Positions 36,161-45,062 of a stretch of DNA of 64,000 nucleotides are shown here, piece after piece. The number at the start of each line of letters is the position of its first letter. Within the stretch, counting starts at the first letter, position 1. The notes under the pieces were generated by a model. The model searched no databases, was not told where the DNA came from, and saw only the letters and a list, made by a program, of their open reading frames with translations. The translations under genes and the position numbers were made by a program. The DNA is taken from positions 496,001 through 560,000 of the forward strand of contig NZ_PNCJ01000005.1 of the NCBI RefSeq assembly GCF_005887115.1, written 5' to 3'. The stretch is from Pseudoalteromonas rubra (GTDB lineage: Bacteria > Pseudomonadota > Gammaproteobacteria > Enterobacterales > Alteromonadaceae).

Positions 36161-38008
36161 ATGCGACGTCAGCTGCTTTTTATATGTGTAAGCCTCTGCC
36201 TGGTAGCCTGTGGAAGTAGTGGGGATAGTAATAATCAAGACACTTCCTCCGGTGTCAGTCCGTTAACCCCATCAGATAAGACGAATCTACCCAGTACACC
36301 TCAGCCACGCCCCTCAGTGACGTTCGATAAAGCCCTGATGGAAAATATTGAAGACTTTGTTACCCTGGCACATTCAGTTCAGTACTTTTATCCCTCCGAA
36401 GAGGTCAAAAATTCAGACTGGCCACTTTTTATTGCGGAGAGTATCGTCGAATTAAGCCAGACAAATGAAACTGAACGTGCAGATAAAGGGATTGAGTTAC
36501 TGCGTCAAATTGCACCATACATTACAACCCGGCAAAATCAATTACCTGCACTTGCACAACAAACACGGGTTACATCCTGGAAGCAAAATGCCCCCTTTTC
36601 TCAGGTCACCTATGACAGGAGCCTGATGTCAGGGACCTATGACTCGTTAAGTAATCAGACGTATCTGCCAAGTCACCCATATACAACGCAAGCGTACGCG
36701 CAGCAAACCTTATATTTTCCTTTGTATCTTCCAGTGCAGACCCAGTTATCAGGTGATACATTCTCCAAATTAGGTCGTTGGCAACTGGAAACTTCGTTTG
36801 CACAACCGGAGATCTGCATGGCCACGGTTTCAGGCATGTGGGCGATGATCCAACATTTCTGGCCCTACTTTCAACAAGTGGAAGTCAACTGGTCGCAGAG
36901 TTTAAAACCTCTCCTTGCTGCCTGTACTGAACCCAGTCATACTCTGCGGGAGTCGATAATCTACACAGAATTCACTAAACTCAATGACAATCATCTCTCC
37001 ATTGTATTACCGGATCCTGATCGTCAGCCTTATCGTTACTATATGCCCTTCCTGTTTGAACTTGTTGAAGGGAAAGCAGTTATCACCCGAACAGAAGAAA
37101 AAAATACGTCAAATATTGAGATAGGTGACGAGATCATCGCAATTGATGGAGAACCTGTTCAATCATATTTGCAAAGTCGCGTATCAACTACACTGAAAAA
37201 TCAACTCCACCGGCTCAACCGAGTGGCACGAAATCACCTGTATCAAACATCAAACACGCCCGTTGCGTATCGACTTAAAAAATCTGATGGCAACGAGATT
37301 CAGCAAACAGTCATACCGTTACAACTCGAAGGTCGGTTCACTTTCAGCGGCATGCGATACGTACCAACCAGTGCAAACATACTCGAACACCTAGGCGACA
37401 ATATTTATCGGGTCAATGTCTACAATGTCGAACAACACGAGCTTAGAGATCTGAAAGCCCAGCTAAGTGATGCCAAGGCAGTTGTACTCGATTTGCGGAA
37501 ATATCCAACCAGCTGGAATGGGTGGCAAGGCGTGCTGAGTTGGTTTATACAGCATGATGCCCGCAACAACACGCTCGCCCACTTTTGGCAGGGTGCCCCA
37601 AATCAGAGCGATATTATCGTGCAAAAACTGTCGCAGACTATTCGTGTCGCGAGTAACCCCTTAAACATTCCTGCGATTGTACTGGCTTCACGAGAAAGCC
37701 AAAGTCAAAATGAACATGCTCTGATATTTGCGCGAAGCGGAGGCCTCAAAGTACTTGGTGAGCCAACCTCAGGTATAAATGGAGAGGTCTTTGAAGCTGA
37801 CTTTTTTAACTTCTCACACGAACTGGCCCTGGAACATATTTTTGTATTCACCAATATGCTTGCTAACCGTCTCAATGGTGACCCACTTATAAACGCAGGC
37901 GTTGAAATAGATATGCTGGTCCCCAGAACCATCGAAAGTGTAAGAGCACAGCAAGATAACCAACTGGAAGCCGCAGTGACATATTTAAAAGCACAGTTGA
38001 ACCCATAG
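36161..38008 (+). CDS. S41-family (C-terminal processing) peptidase-like lipoprotein
   Basis: 615 residues. Lipoprotein signal with lipobox LVAC (Cys17). A helical N-terminal half, a PDZ-like segment near 320-350 (NIEIGDEIIAIDGEPV) and a tail-specific protease-like core: AKAVVLDLRKYP near 440, AIVLASRESQSQNEHA near 510 and GEPTSGINGEVF. The likely nucleophile is Ser515 in SQNE, in the position of SAAE/SASE of S41 enzymes, so activity is plausible though the motif is divergent. Family members cleave C-termini of periplasmic proteins; the TSGxNG pattern also occurs in related non-peptidase members. Downstream of the CadC-like regulator. Confidence 0.8.
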   Translation: MRRQLLFICVSLCLVACGSSGDSNNQDTSSGVSPLTPSDKTNLPSTPQPRPSVTFDKALMENIEDFVTLAHSVQYFYPSEEVKNSDWPLFIAESIVELSQTNETERADKGIELLRQIAPYITTRQNQLPALAQQTRVTSWKQNAPFSQVTYDRSLMSGTYDSLSNQTYLPSHPYTTQAYAQQTLYFPLYLPVQTQLSGDTFSKLGRWQLETSFAQPEICMATVSGMWAMIQHFWPYFQQVEVNWSQSLKPLLAACTEPSHTLRESIIYTEFTKLNDNHLSIVLPDPDRQPYRYYMPFLFELVEGKAVITRTEEKNTSNIEIGDEIIAIDGEPVQSYLQSRVSTTLKNQLHRLNRVARNHLYQTSNTPVAYRLKKSDGNEIQQTVIPLQLEGRFTFSGMRYVPTSANILEHLGDNIYRVNVYNVEQHELRDLKAQLSDAKAVVLDLRKYPTSWNGWQGVLSWFIQHDARNNTLAHFWQGAPNQSDIIVQKLSQTIRVASNPLNIPAIVLASRESQSQNEHALIFARSGGLKVLGEPTSGINGEVFEADFFNFSHELALEHIFVFTNMLANRLNGDPLINAGVEIDMLVPRTIESVRAQQDNQLEAAVTYLKAQLNP

Positions 38009-38183
38009 TTTTGCGGGATTAGGCGACAATATCTTTATTTTTGCCTCTTTAACAGAGCTTGCGGGCAACAATGTAATGCTGTCGCACTAACATTAAACAC
38101 CTTTTTTAGCGTGCTCAGAGGGTTGCTAATGTTTACATTCAAAACCGCTTGCAGTAGCAGCCTCTAAAGCACATTCAGTGGAG

Positions 38184-39404
38184 TCAAATCCAGCCCAGCG
38201 ACTTGCCTATCAAGCGAATGCCCAGCATTGCAGTGAAAATCAGCACAGAAAATCCAAGCATATTTGACACTCGCGTATTTGAGTATTTACCTAACATCTT
38301 GGTATTATTCATAACATAGAGCAGGAAGCCTGCAATAATCGGCAACAATAACCCATTCGCGAACTGCGCCAGTAAAATGATCTCTATGGGTTTGATATTG
38401 GCCATGGAGAGCACTGCACCAATCACTATGATAGTGACACTGATCAGACGAAATACTTTACCATCCACTTCAGTGTTTTGCTGCAGCAGCTCGGACACGA
38501 CGTAACTGGTTGCCAATGGTGCGGTTATCACACTGCTCAACCCTGCAGCAAACAGTCCAACGCCCAACAGATACTTAGATAAACTTCCAAACAAGGGTTC
38601 AAACACCTGGGCCATATCCACAGCGTTATTAACGCTCAATCCAAGCGTAAAAATGCTGGCAGCAGCCGTTGAAGTCACCAATATCGCAATCAGGCCACCC
38701 AGACCAATCGAAATAGCAGTATCTGCACGCGCCTGAGGAATATCGTTGGGATCCGACCAATGCGTTTTTGCCGCTGATGCATGTAAAAATAAATTGTAGG
38801 GCACCACGGTTGTTCCGATCAGTGCGATGACTGTTAGTAAAGACCCTTCAGGTAACTGAGGTGTCACCAGTCCTTTCAGTAACGCAGCCAGGTCAGGGCC
38901 TACCAAAAAGAAAGTGACCACAAATGCCAGCGCCATAATAGAAACCAGCGCGATAAGAATACGCTCAATTTGCTTGTAGGTTCCGAGCATTAAAATCACT
39001 GCACCAAGGGCAGTTAAAGCAATAATCGAACCTCGAAATACCCACTTACCTGGTGTAGTGATAGCCTCGATACCCAGTGCTGCCCCTACCAGGTTGCCCG
39101 CTTCATAAGCGGCATTACCGATACAGATAGCAACAATAATCAAGGCAAATAGCGGCCACTTCCAGACAGATTCCTGCAACGATTCATGGATCACCTCACC
39201 CAACCCTTTTTGCGTCACTATTCCAACCCGAGCCGACATTTCCTGCAAAATAATCGTTGCTATGGTTGCAAACACCAGTGCCCACAGCAACGCATATCCA
39301 AATTGTGCACCAGCCAGTGTACAGGCAGTGATCGTGCCTGGTCCGATAAAGGCTGCGGTCACAATGACACCTGGCCCCAGGTTTTGTATTTTCTTTAACA
39401 TCAC
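38184..39404 (-). CDS. Nramp-family transporter with altered metal-site motifs
   Basis: 406 residues, about 11 transmembrane helices. The family framework is clear: LGPGVIVTAAF, QFGYALLWAL and QEMSARVGIVT. In canonical Nramp metal importers helix 1 carries DPGN and helix 6 MPHN; here the aligned sequences are GPGT (FIGPGTITA, about residues 20-28) and VPYN (TTVVPYNLFLHA). The coordinating Asp, Asn and Met are therefore absent, so the substrate may not be Mn or Fe. Probably a distinct subfamily of the Nramp superfamily. It follows the chemoreceptor gene by 47 bases on the same strand. Ends convergently with the S41 gene. Confidence 0.88.
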   Translation of the reverse strand: MMLKKIQNLGPGVIVTAAFIGPGTITACTLAGAQFGYALLWALVFATIATIILQEMSARVGIVTQKGLGEVIHESLQESVWKWPLFALIIVAICIGNAAYEAGNLVGAALGIEAITTPGKWVFRGSIIALTALGAVILMLGTYKQIERILIALVSIMALAFVVTFFLVGPDLAALLKGLVTPQLPEGSLLTVIALIGTTVVPYNLFLHASAAKTHWSDPNDIPQARADTAISIGLGGLIAILVTSTAAASIFTLGLSVNNAVDMAQVFEPLFGSLSKYLLGVGLFAAGLSSVITAPLATSYVVSELLQQNTEVDGKVFRLISVTIIVIGAVLSMANIKPIEIILLAQFANGLLLPIIAGFLLYVMNNTKMLGKYSNTRVSNMLGFSVLIFTAMLGIRLIGKSLGWI

Positions 39405-39451
39405 TTAGGCTTTCCTAACAGGTACTTTGGTATCCACTCAGCTAATCTCCC

Positions 39452-41116
39452 TTAAATCTTGAAACGATTGACTATGGCTGCCAGCTCTGCCGCTTTTTCG
39501 CTCAGATTAGTACTGATCTCCAAATTTTCGGTACCGATTGAAACAGACTCTTTACTGTGCTGAGAAATGGACTCTGTACGCTCCGAGATTTCTTTGTCCA
39601 CGATGTTTTGCTCTTTCGTCGCATCGGCAATGTGTTCATTCACATTCATAATTTCATTGATAAACAGCACGATTTGCTTGAGCGACTCAGCGGCAGAAGC
39701 AGCCTTGTCGACGGTGATGGCACTGTAGCTTTTACTCGAATCCATCGCTCGTACTGCTTCTTTTGAGCCGTCTGTAAGCGTGTTAATCACGCTCAGAATT
39801 TGTGCTGCACTTTTTTGTGTCCGGGTGGCCAGTTCTCTCACCTCATCGGCAACCACGGCAAACCCTCTTCCCTGCTCTCCTGCTCGTGCTGCTTCAATGG
39901 CTGCATTCAGCGCCAACAGATTGGTCTGCTCAGCAATTTCCTGAATGATAGATAAAGATCCGGAGATCCCCTGAACATCCCCTTCCAGTTTTGAGATAAC
40001 ACCACTGGCTTCATCCAGCTTTTGCGCCAAAGTATTCACTGAGTTCATCGCCTCATCAACGGAGTGGCGAGTATCTTTGGCACTGCCGTCAGCATTTTTA
40101 GCAGAGTTTGCCGCCTCATTGGCATTACGCGAAATTTCTTCTGCCGATGCCGTTAATTGCGTCATTGCCGTGGCGATCAGCTCAGTTTCTGACTGCTGAC
40201 GAAGCAAAATAGAATTGATATTTCCGGAAGCCGAAGAGATTTGCTGGGTTTCATCAACAACCTCATTGGTCAGTTTAGCGACCTTTTTAATTAATTCGTG
40301 AAGCTGTCCCAGGAAAATATTAAAATCCCGACTCAGACTGTCAAACTCGGGAACGGTAAACTCCGGGATCCGCACCGTTAAATCGGCATCTCTGGCGGCG
40401 TAAATATGGATGGTGTCTTCAAACTTTGACAAGGGCACTGTAATACTTTTACTGATGATCAGACCCAGGGCTGCTACGCCAACGGAAACCACCAGTGTGA
40501 ACAACAGGATATTCGTGATACTTTCGTAAAGCTGGACTTCATTCTTGTCTCGCATGGACTTGACCAGTGCATCTACATCATCGGTATAAAAGCCCGTGCC
40601 CACGACCAGGTCCCATTTTGCAATATAAATACTGTAAGCCAGCTTGGGCAAAGGTTCTGTCTGACCCAGCTTGGGAAAATAATAAACCGAATAGCCGTCA
40701 CCTGTTTTTGCAGAATTAATAATATCCCGCACCAGGTAGTTGCCTCTTTTATCCTGTAAATCAATAAAGTTCTTACCAATTCCCTGCTCACTGTCTCCCT
40801 GCATAACCCGCGTACCGTCGGGTTTAAAGCCAAACAAATAGCCTGTACCACTGAACTTAATGTTTTTAAGCAGTGCGATGGCATCTGATTGGGGATAGTC
40901 GCCTTGCATCAAAGGTGTTAATGCTGATTTGGCAATTTCCAGATACGCTTTGAGCTCAACGCGTTTCATCCGCATCATCTCTTTACGGCTCAGGTCAACC
41001 TGTACCTCATTGAGCTTTTTGGCCTCAAGATAAGTAATCAGGGTCACAACCGATGAGATGATGATCACAGGGATCAATGACAATAAGATCAGCCTGGATT
41101 TTATTTTGAGTTTCAT
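39452..41116 (-). CDS. Methyl-accepting chemotaxis protein with a single Cache domain
   Basis: 554 residues. Transmembrane helix about 9-30; periplasmic single-Cache sensor about 35-185 ([43 protein letters not shown]), typical of receptors for small carboxylates or amines; second helix near 205-225; HAMP about 215-270; signalling hairpin with the conserved tip [22 protein letters not shown] near 395-415. The C-terminus has no CheR-binding pentapeptide. Together with the adjacent solute-binding protein (27-base gap) it probably links nutrient sensing to motility. Confidence 0.93.
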   Translation of the reverse strand: MKLKIKSRLILLSLIPVIIISSVVTLITYLEAKKLNEVQVDLSRKEMMRMKRVELKAYLEIAKSALTPLMQGDYPQSDAIALLKNIKFSGTGYLFGFKPDGTRVMQGDSEQGIGKNFIDLQDKRGNYLVRDIINSAKTGDGYSVYYFPKLGQTEPLPKLAYSIYIAKWDLVVGTGFYTDDVDALVKSMRDKNEVQLYESITNILLFTLVVSVGVAALGLIISKSITVPLSKFEDTIHIYAARDADLTVRIPEFTVPEFDSLSRDFNIFLGQLHELIKKVAKLTNEVVDETQQISSASGNINSILLRQQSETELIATAMTQLTASAEEISRNANEAANSAKNADGSAKDTRHSVDEAMNSVNTLAQKLDEASGVISKLEGDVQGISGSLSIIQEIAEQTNLLALNAAIEAARAGEQGRGFAVVADEVRELATRTQKSAAQILSVINTLTDGSKEAVRAMDSSKSYSAITVDKAASAAESLKQIVLFINEIMNVNEHIADATKEQNIVDKEISERTESISQHSKESVSIGTENLEISTNLSEKAAELAAIVNRFKI

Positions 41117-41143
41117 GCTGTTCAGCCTCTTTATTGCGCTGCT

Positions 41144-41965
41144 CTAGGAGCGCTCTTCAACATCTTTGCCGGTCTGCGGCGACGTATCATATATGGACTC
41201 TTCCTTGTTATAGTGTTTAAGATACTCCTGCAGGATTTTATCGTACGTCCCGTCTTTTTTGATTTCCCGCAGCGTTTGCTCAACTTCCAGCCTGGTTTTA
41301 TCCAGGGCTTTGGCCATAGAAAATGCGATAAAGCTCGGTATCTCGTAGCGATAGCTGGGGACCTCAGCAACTAGCTCTTCAATGCCAAGCTGCTTGATTA
41401 TCTCAAGCGCTCCCAGTTTGTTGATGATCACCACCTCAACACGGCCGGCAAGCAGTAGCTCAAAGCTCCTGCGGCCGGTGTCTGTCGTCACCACACTCTC
41501 AAATACACCGGTGCCAATGGCCTTATCGATTTCAGATCCATAACTCACTTTGTGCATCACCCCTATCCGGTAAGGTGCCAGGGAGTTGAGCCGACCATCG
41601 AAATGAATATTGTTTTTCCTCAGGGTAAACAGCGCAATAGACTGCTCTATTAATACCTCATCCGCGTAATCTAAAAACTTGAGTCGTTGCGGGGTTTTAT
41701 AAATAGTAAAAATACCATCGTAGCGGCCCGTTTCGACTTCTCTGATAGCCCTGCCCCAGGGTAAAATGTCAATGGTATAAGGCTGCTCCATACGTTTGAA
41801 CACTTCACGTACCAGTTCAACGGCGATACCACTGGGGCCATTTTTCCCCTGAAACTCATAGGGCGGGTATTCGAGCGTCACTAATTTGATAACACGCTCC
41901 TCAGGTACGCTGGCCCCCAGTAAACACAGCAACGCAAAGAAGTGAAGTAACACTCGGCAGGTCAT
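41144..41965 (-). CDS. Periplasmic solute-binding protein, family 3 (amino-acid type)
   Basis: 273 residues from ATG 41965, which begins a clear signal peptide (MTCRVLLHFFALLCLLGASV); the longer frame from 42019 would bury it. SBP_bac_3 pattern: VTLEYPPYEFQ, GIAVELVREVFKRM, LPWGRAIREVETGRYDGIF and a second lobe with VVIINKLGALEI. No ABC permease or ATPase genes are nearby, so it may serve the adjacent chemoreceptor or be an orphan binding protein. Same strand as, and 27 bases from, the chemoreceptor gene. Confidence 0.85.
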   Translation of the reverse strand: MTCRVLLHFFALLCLLGASVPEERVIKLVTLEYPPYEFQGKNGPSGIAVELVREVFKRMEQPYTIDILPWGRAIREVETGRYDGIFTIYKTPQRLKFLDYADEVLIEQSIALFTLRKNNIHFDGRLNSLAPYRIGVMHKVSYGSEIDKAIGTGVFESVVTTDTGRRSFELLLAGRVEVVIINKLGALEIIKQLGIEELVAEVPSYRYEIPSFIAFSMAKALDKTRLEVEQTLREIKKDGTYDKILQEYLKHYNKEESIYDTSPQTGKDVEERS

Positions 41966-42060
41966 AATTGCACCGTCTCTCGTCGGGCTGTCAGCAATAC
42001 CCTGCAAGCAACTGAGCATTCAGTCCAATACAGTGACTCACGCAAACACCCAGTCATGTT

Positions 42061-44691
42061 TCAGAAGCTCAGCTGAATTTTAATGTACGCCCGACGCCCT
42101 CGGGGGTCGCCGGTTCTGGGGTCATAGCTGCCCGCAATACTTACAAAGGGTGGATCTTCATCGGTTGCATTGACGATTCCTGCAATGAGCCGGGTTTCGG
42201 AGTCATCTTTGATAACCTCGCCAAGATTTACACTGTATTGCAAATCAAGGGTATTGAAGGAGCCAATAGACTCTCCGCTGACATCGTTTTCATAGCTGGC
42301 CACATGACGCAGGTATACATTGGCACTGTGCTCACCATCAGACCAGTTCAGGCCAATGCTCCCTCTTAAACGCGGAGCCGGATTGCCCACCGTATTGCGA
42401 TTGAGCTTGCCCAGTCCGTCACTGGTATTCCCGGACGCATCCATTAAATCGTAGCTCAGCAAGTAGGTGGCCTTAAGTTGTGGTCTGAAATCCCCCATAT
42501 CGGTGCGGTACATAGTGGTGGCACTGATGTCCAGCCCGGAGGTATCGATGGCTTCAGCATTTATGAATTTGGTATTAACGATGGAAATAGTACCGGCGGA
42601 AGTGCGGATCACCCGGCTTGGGTCATTTGGGTTGGCATTAACCACCGCCTGATGACTTTCTCGTGTTAACACATCCTCAAAAGAAAAGTCCCAGTAATCG
42701 ACATCCACAGACAACTCATCAATGGAGAGTGACAAACCAAGATTTACCGCCTGCGAGGTTTCTGGCACTAAGTCAGGGTCCCCCACTGTCCTATTGCCGC
42801 CAAAGGTTGTGGACCCGTCTTCAGGGTCGGTGATGTTCGCAAAGTTTGTCTGTACACCCTGCAGTTGGTGCACAGAAGGCGCTCTGAATGAGGTACTATA
42901 GGTTCCCCTGAACGAAAACATATCATTGGCCAGCCACAAAAAGGACACCTTTGGATTAGTGGTGTCACCGCCAAACTCGCCATAATCCTCGTAGCGTACT
43001 GCCGCACCTATTTCTAAGTCGAGTGTCACTGGCACAAGGACTTCAGCAAACAGTGCTTTTACATCGCGTTCACCATAAAAGTTCTGGTTACCAATCAAAA
43101 AGGCAAAGCTATCTTGCTGAGTGAAGGAATCGTAGACATTGTTGATAGATTCATCACGATACTGCAAGCCAAGCGCGTACCCTACATCGCCTCCGCCCAC
43201 CTCAAACAAAGACTCGCCGGTTATGACCAGTTCATAGACGCGCATTTCTGATTCCGCATCTCCGATATAGTCACCGATGATGAAGTCTCTCAGTCGTTCA
43301 TTGTCCGGGTCGTTTGGATCAAAAGGATTGAAATAGAAACACTCCCCTTGCCTAGCCTGAGAGGCTCCGCTGCATTTTGTTCCCCCGAAACCATGTAAGG
43401 CAGCCTGGAAGTTATCTGTGATCACATCTCTGGGGTTCAGTATGGCGTCGTTTGCCGCGGCAACAAACGAAAACTGCCAATAAATGCCTTCGGTGATTTC
43501 ACCATCTCCGCCTAGCGCAAAGCGCGATGTAGTATGGTCGTAGTAATTGATTTCAGTCGGTTTCCCCACACCATAAGGGCGACCTCTGAAGAAAATATCT
43601 TCGCCGTAGGTATTGTCGGGGTGACTGGCCAGCACGCTGGGCGCATTAAGCACAGGAAAACTGGGCGACACCTCCCGGGTTATTTTATTCCTGGCATAGC
43701 CAAACTCCGCCCATAAACGTGTTGTATCACTCCAGTCCCAGGATGCACGAGCGTAGGCTTGCAGCCTGTCTTCGTTCGGTACGGCGGTGATCTGTGGTCC
43801 AAAGTCGAACAAACAAAACGAATTACCATTCGACCCTGCAGAGAAAACCCCGCCATTTTGCACACAGTTTGGATCTGCAACCGTCAAGCCGTTAGGATTG
43901 TTCTCGTCCGCAAGAGAAGGAATAACAAAACTCCCCGGGTTGCCAAAACTACTGGTGGCGGGCTGCAACCAATCCACTTCGTCGAGTAATAAACTGGAGC
44001 GCTCAAGAAAACTGACGGCAAATAACATGTGACCCGTATCGCCAACATACCCACCATGCGCAAAGTCGATTTTGGTATCATCCTGGTCTCCATCGCTCCA
44101 GCGTGTCCGATACTCATACTGGATCTCTGTGCCTTCCATATCATCACGGGTGATAAAATTCACAACCCCCGCAACAGCATCTGAACCGTATATAGCAGAT
44201 GCACCATCTTTGAGTATCTCGACTCGTTTAATCGCCAATGTTGGTACCAGTGAGGCAGTATCAACGAAGCTTGCCCCTTGATCGGTTACAACGGCAGACG
44301 TGACTTGTCTAATTCCGTTCAGCAGCACCAGCGTAGAAGATACACCCAGCCCCCGGAGGTTGACGTTCGAGGTGCCCGCGGTGAAGTTTTGCGACAAATT
44401 ATCTGAGTTGTTTTGCGAGCCTGCATTAAACGGCAATACTTCGATGAGATCTCTGACATTATTGGCACCAATATCCGTCAGGTCACTCAGCTCAGTACTT
44501 GATATAGGAGATGCGCTCTCTGACTGGACAGAGCGTTTAATCCGCGAGCCCGTTACTGTGATAGTCTCGATGGCGCTTTGCTCATTGCTTTGGGCATTAG
44601 TTGGTGTTTCAGCCACGACCAGAGCCGGACAGAGTAGTATAGGCAGAGCCCGCAATAGCAGAGATTGGGCTCTGAGTGAGGAGTTGCACAT
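42061..44691 (-). CDS. TonB-dependent outer-membrane receptor
   Basis: 876 residues. Signal peptide (about 1-27), TonB-box-like ETITVTGSRIKR (42-53), plug domain about 55-190 (VRDLIEVLPFNAG, VNLRGLG, VLLNGIR, VEILKDGASAIYGSDAVAGVVNFIT) and a 22-strand barrel ending in the terminal Phe of YIKIQLSF. The plug pattern and long loops resemble receptors for peptides or oligosaccharides rather than classical siderophore receptors, but the ligand cannot be named. AAGGTG lies before the ATG. Confidence 0.93.
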   Translation of the reverse strand: MCNSSLRAQSLLLRALPILLCPALVVAETPTNAQSNEQSAIETITVTGSRIKRSVQSESASPISSTELSDLTDIGANNVRDLIEVLPFNAGSQNNSDNLSQNFTAGTSNVNLRGLGVSSTLVLLNGIRQVTSAVVTDQGASFVDTASLVPTLAIKRVEILKDGASAIYGSDAVAGVVNFITRDDMEGTEIQYEYRTRWSDGDQDDTKIDFAHGGYVGDTGHMLFAVSFLERSSLLLDEVDWLQPATSSFGNPGSFVIPSLADENNPNGLTVADPNCVQNGGVFSAGSNGNSFCLFDFGPQITAVPNEDRLQAYARASWDWSDTTRLWAEFGYARNKITREVSPSFPVLNAPSVLASHPDNTYGEDIFFRGRPYGVGKPTEINYYDHTTSRFALGGDGEITEGIYWQFSFVAAANDAILNPRDVITDNFQAALHGFGGTKCSGASQARQGECFYFNPFDPNDPDNERLRDFIIGDYIGDAESEMRVYELVITGESLFEVGGGDVGYALGLQYRDESINNVYDSFTQQDSFAFLIGNQNFYGERDVKALFAEVLVPVTLDLEIGAAVRYEDYGEFGGDTTNPKVSFLWLANDMFSFRGTYSTSFRAPSVHQLQGVQTNFANITDPEDGSTTFGGNRTVGDPDLVPETSQAVNLGLSLSIDELSVDVDYWDFSFEDVLTRESHQAVVNANPNDPSRVIRTSAGTISIVNTKFINAEAIDTSGLDISATTMYRTDMGDFRPQLKATYLLSYDLMDASGNTSDGLGKLNRNTVGNPAPRLRGSIGLNWSDGEHSANVYLRHVASYENDVSGESIGSFNTLDLQYSVNLGEVIKDDSETRLIAGIVNATDEDPPFVSIAGSYDPRTGDPRGRRAYIKIQLSF

Positions 44692-45062
44692 GATTTCACC
44701 TTGTTCTTTCTGACGGTAAAGTTCTCAAGTGCTATATATCCCTGGAGTACGACAACGACCAATCGTTGACACGTCTTGCCAGTGTGAGGCTTTCGCTCTG
44801 CTGCTAGCTGCGATACAAGTGTGTTAGTTATACAAGTAAGACACTTACATCAGATAAGTAGCCAGAATTACTCACCTAAGGTGTGGCAAATCGTTAGACA
44901 CGAAATGGTATCGCTCCTACAGCATTTTCATATTGCTGTGTTAAGCATAGCCTGAGATTTCAAAGTCATGGTAAAACTGTGCGGTTTTTTTACCCAATAT
45001 GACCGACTACGGGCAAACGTGCCTGTACAACTTTCTCAGGCACGTCCAATTTCCTTTTTCGT
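44692..45062. other. Intergenic region upstream of the TonB receptor
   Basis: 371 bases between the receptor start and the protease stop, no gene seen. A promoter-like pair for the receptor is present on the minus strand: TTGGTC (44762-44757), an 18-base spacer, TATATA (44738-44733). Next to the protease gene lies an 8-bp inverted repeat CGTGCCTG/CAGGCACG (45018-45044) that may end it; only three T residues follow, so termination would be weak. Confidence 0.5.
45018..45044 (-). terminator. Possible terminator of the M6 protease gene
   Basis: Perfect 8-bp stem with an 11-base loop 19 bases after the stop codon, followed on the minus strand by only three T residues. Placement is right but the short T-run makes this a weak call. 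Confidence 0.45.

Noticed and set aside
41966..42019. Longer start for the solute-binding protein
   Set aside because: It would place 18 polar residues ahead of a clear signal peptide.
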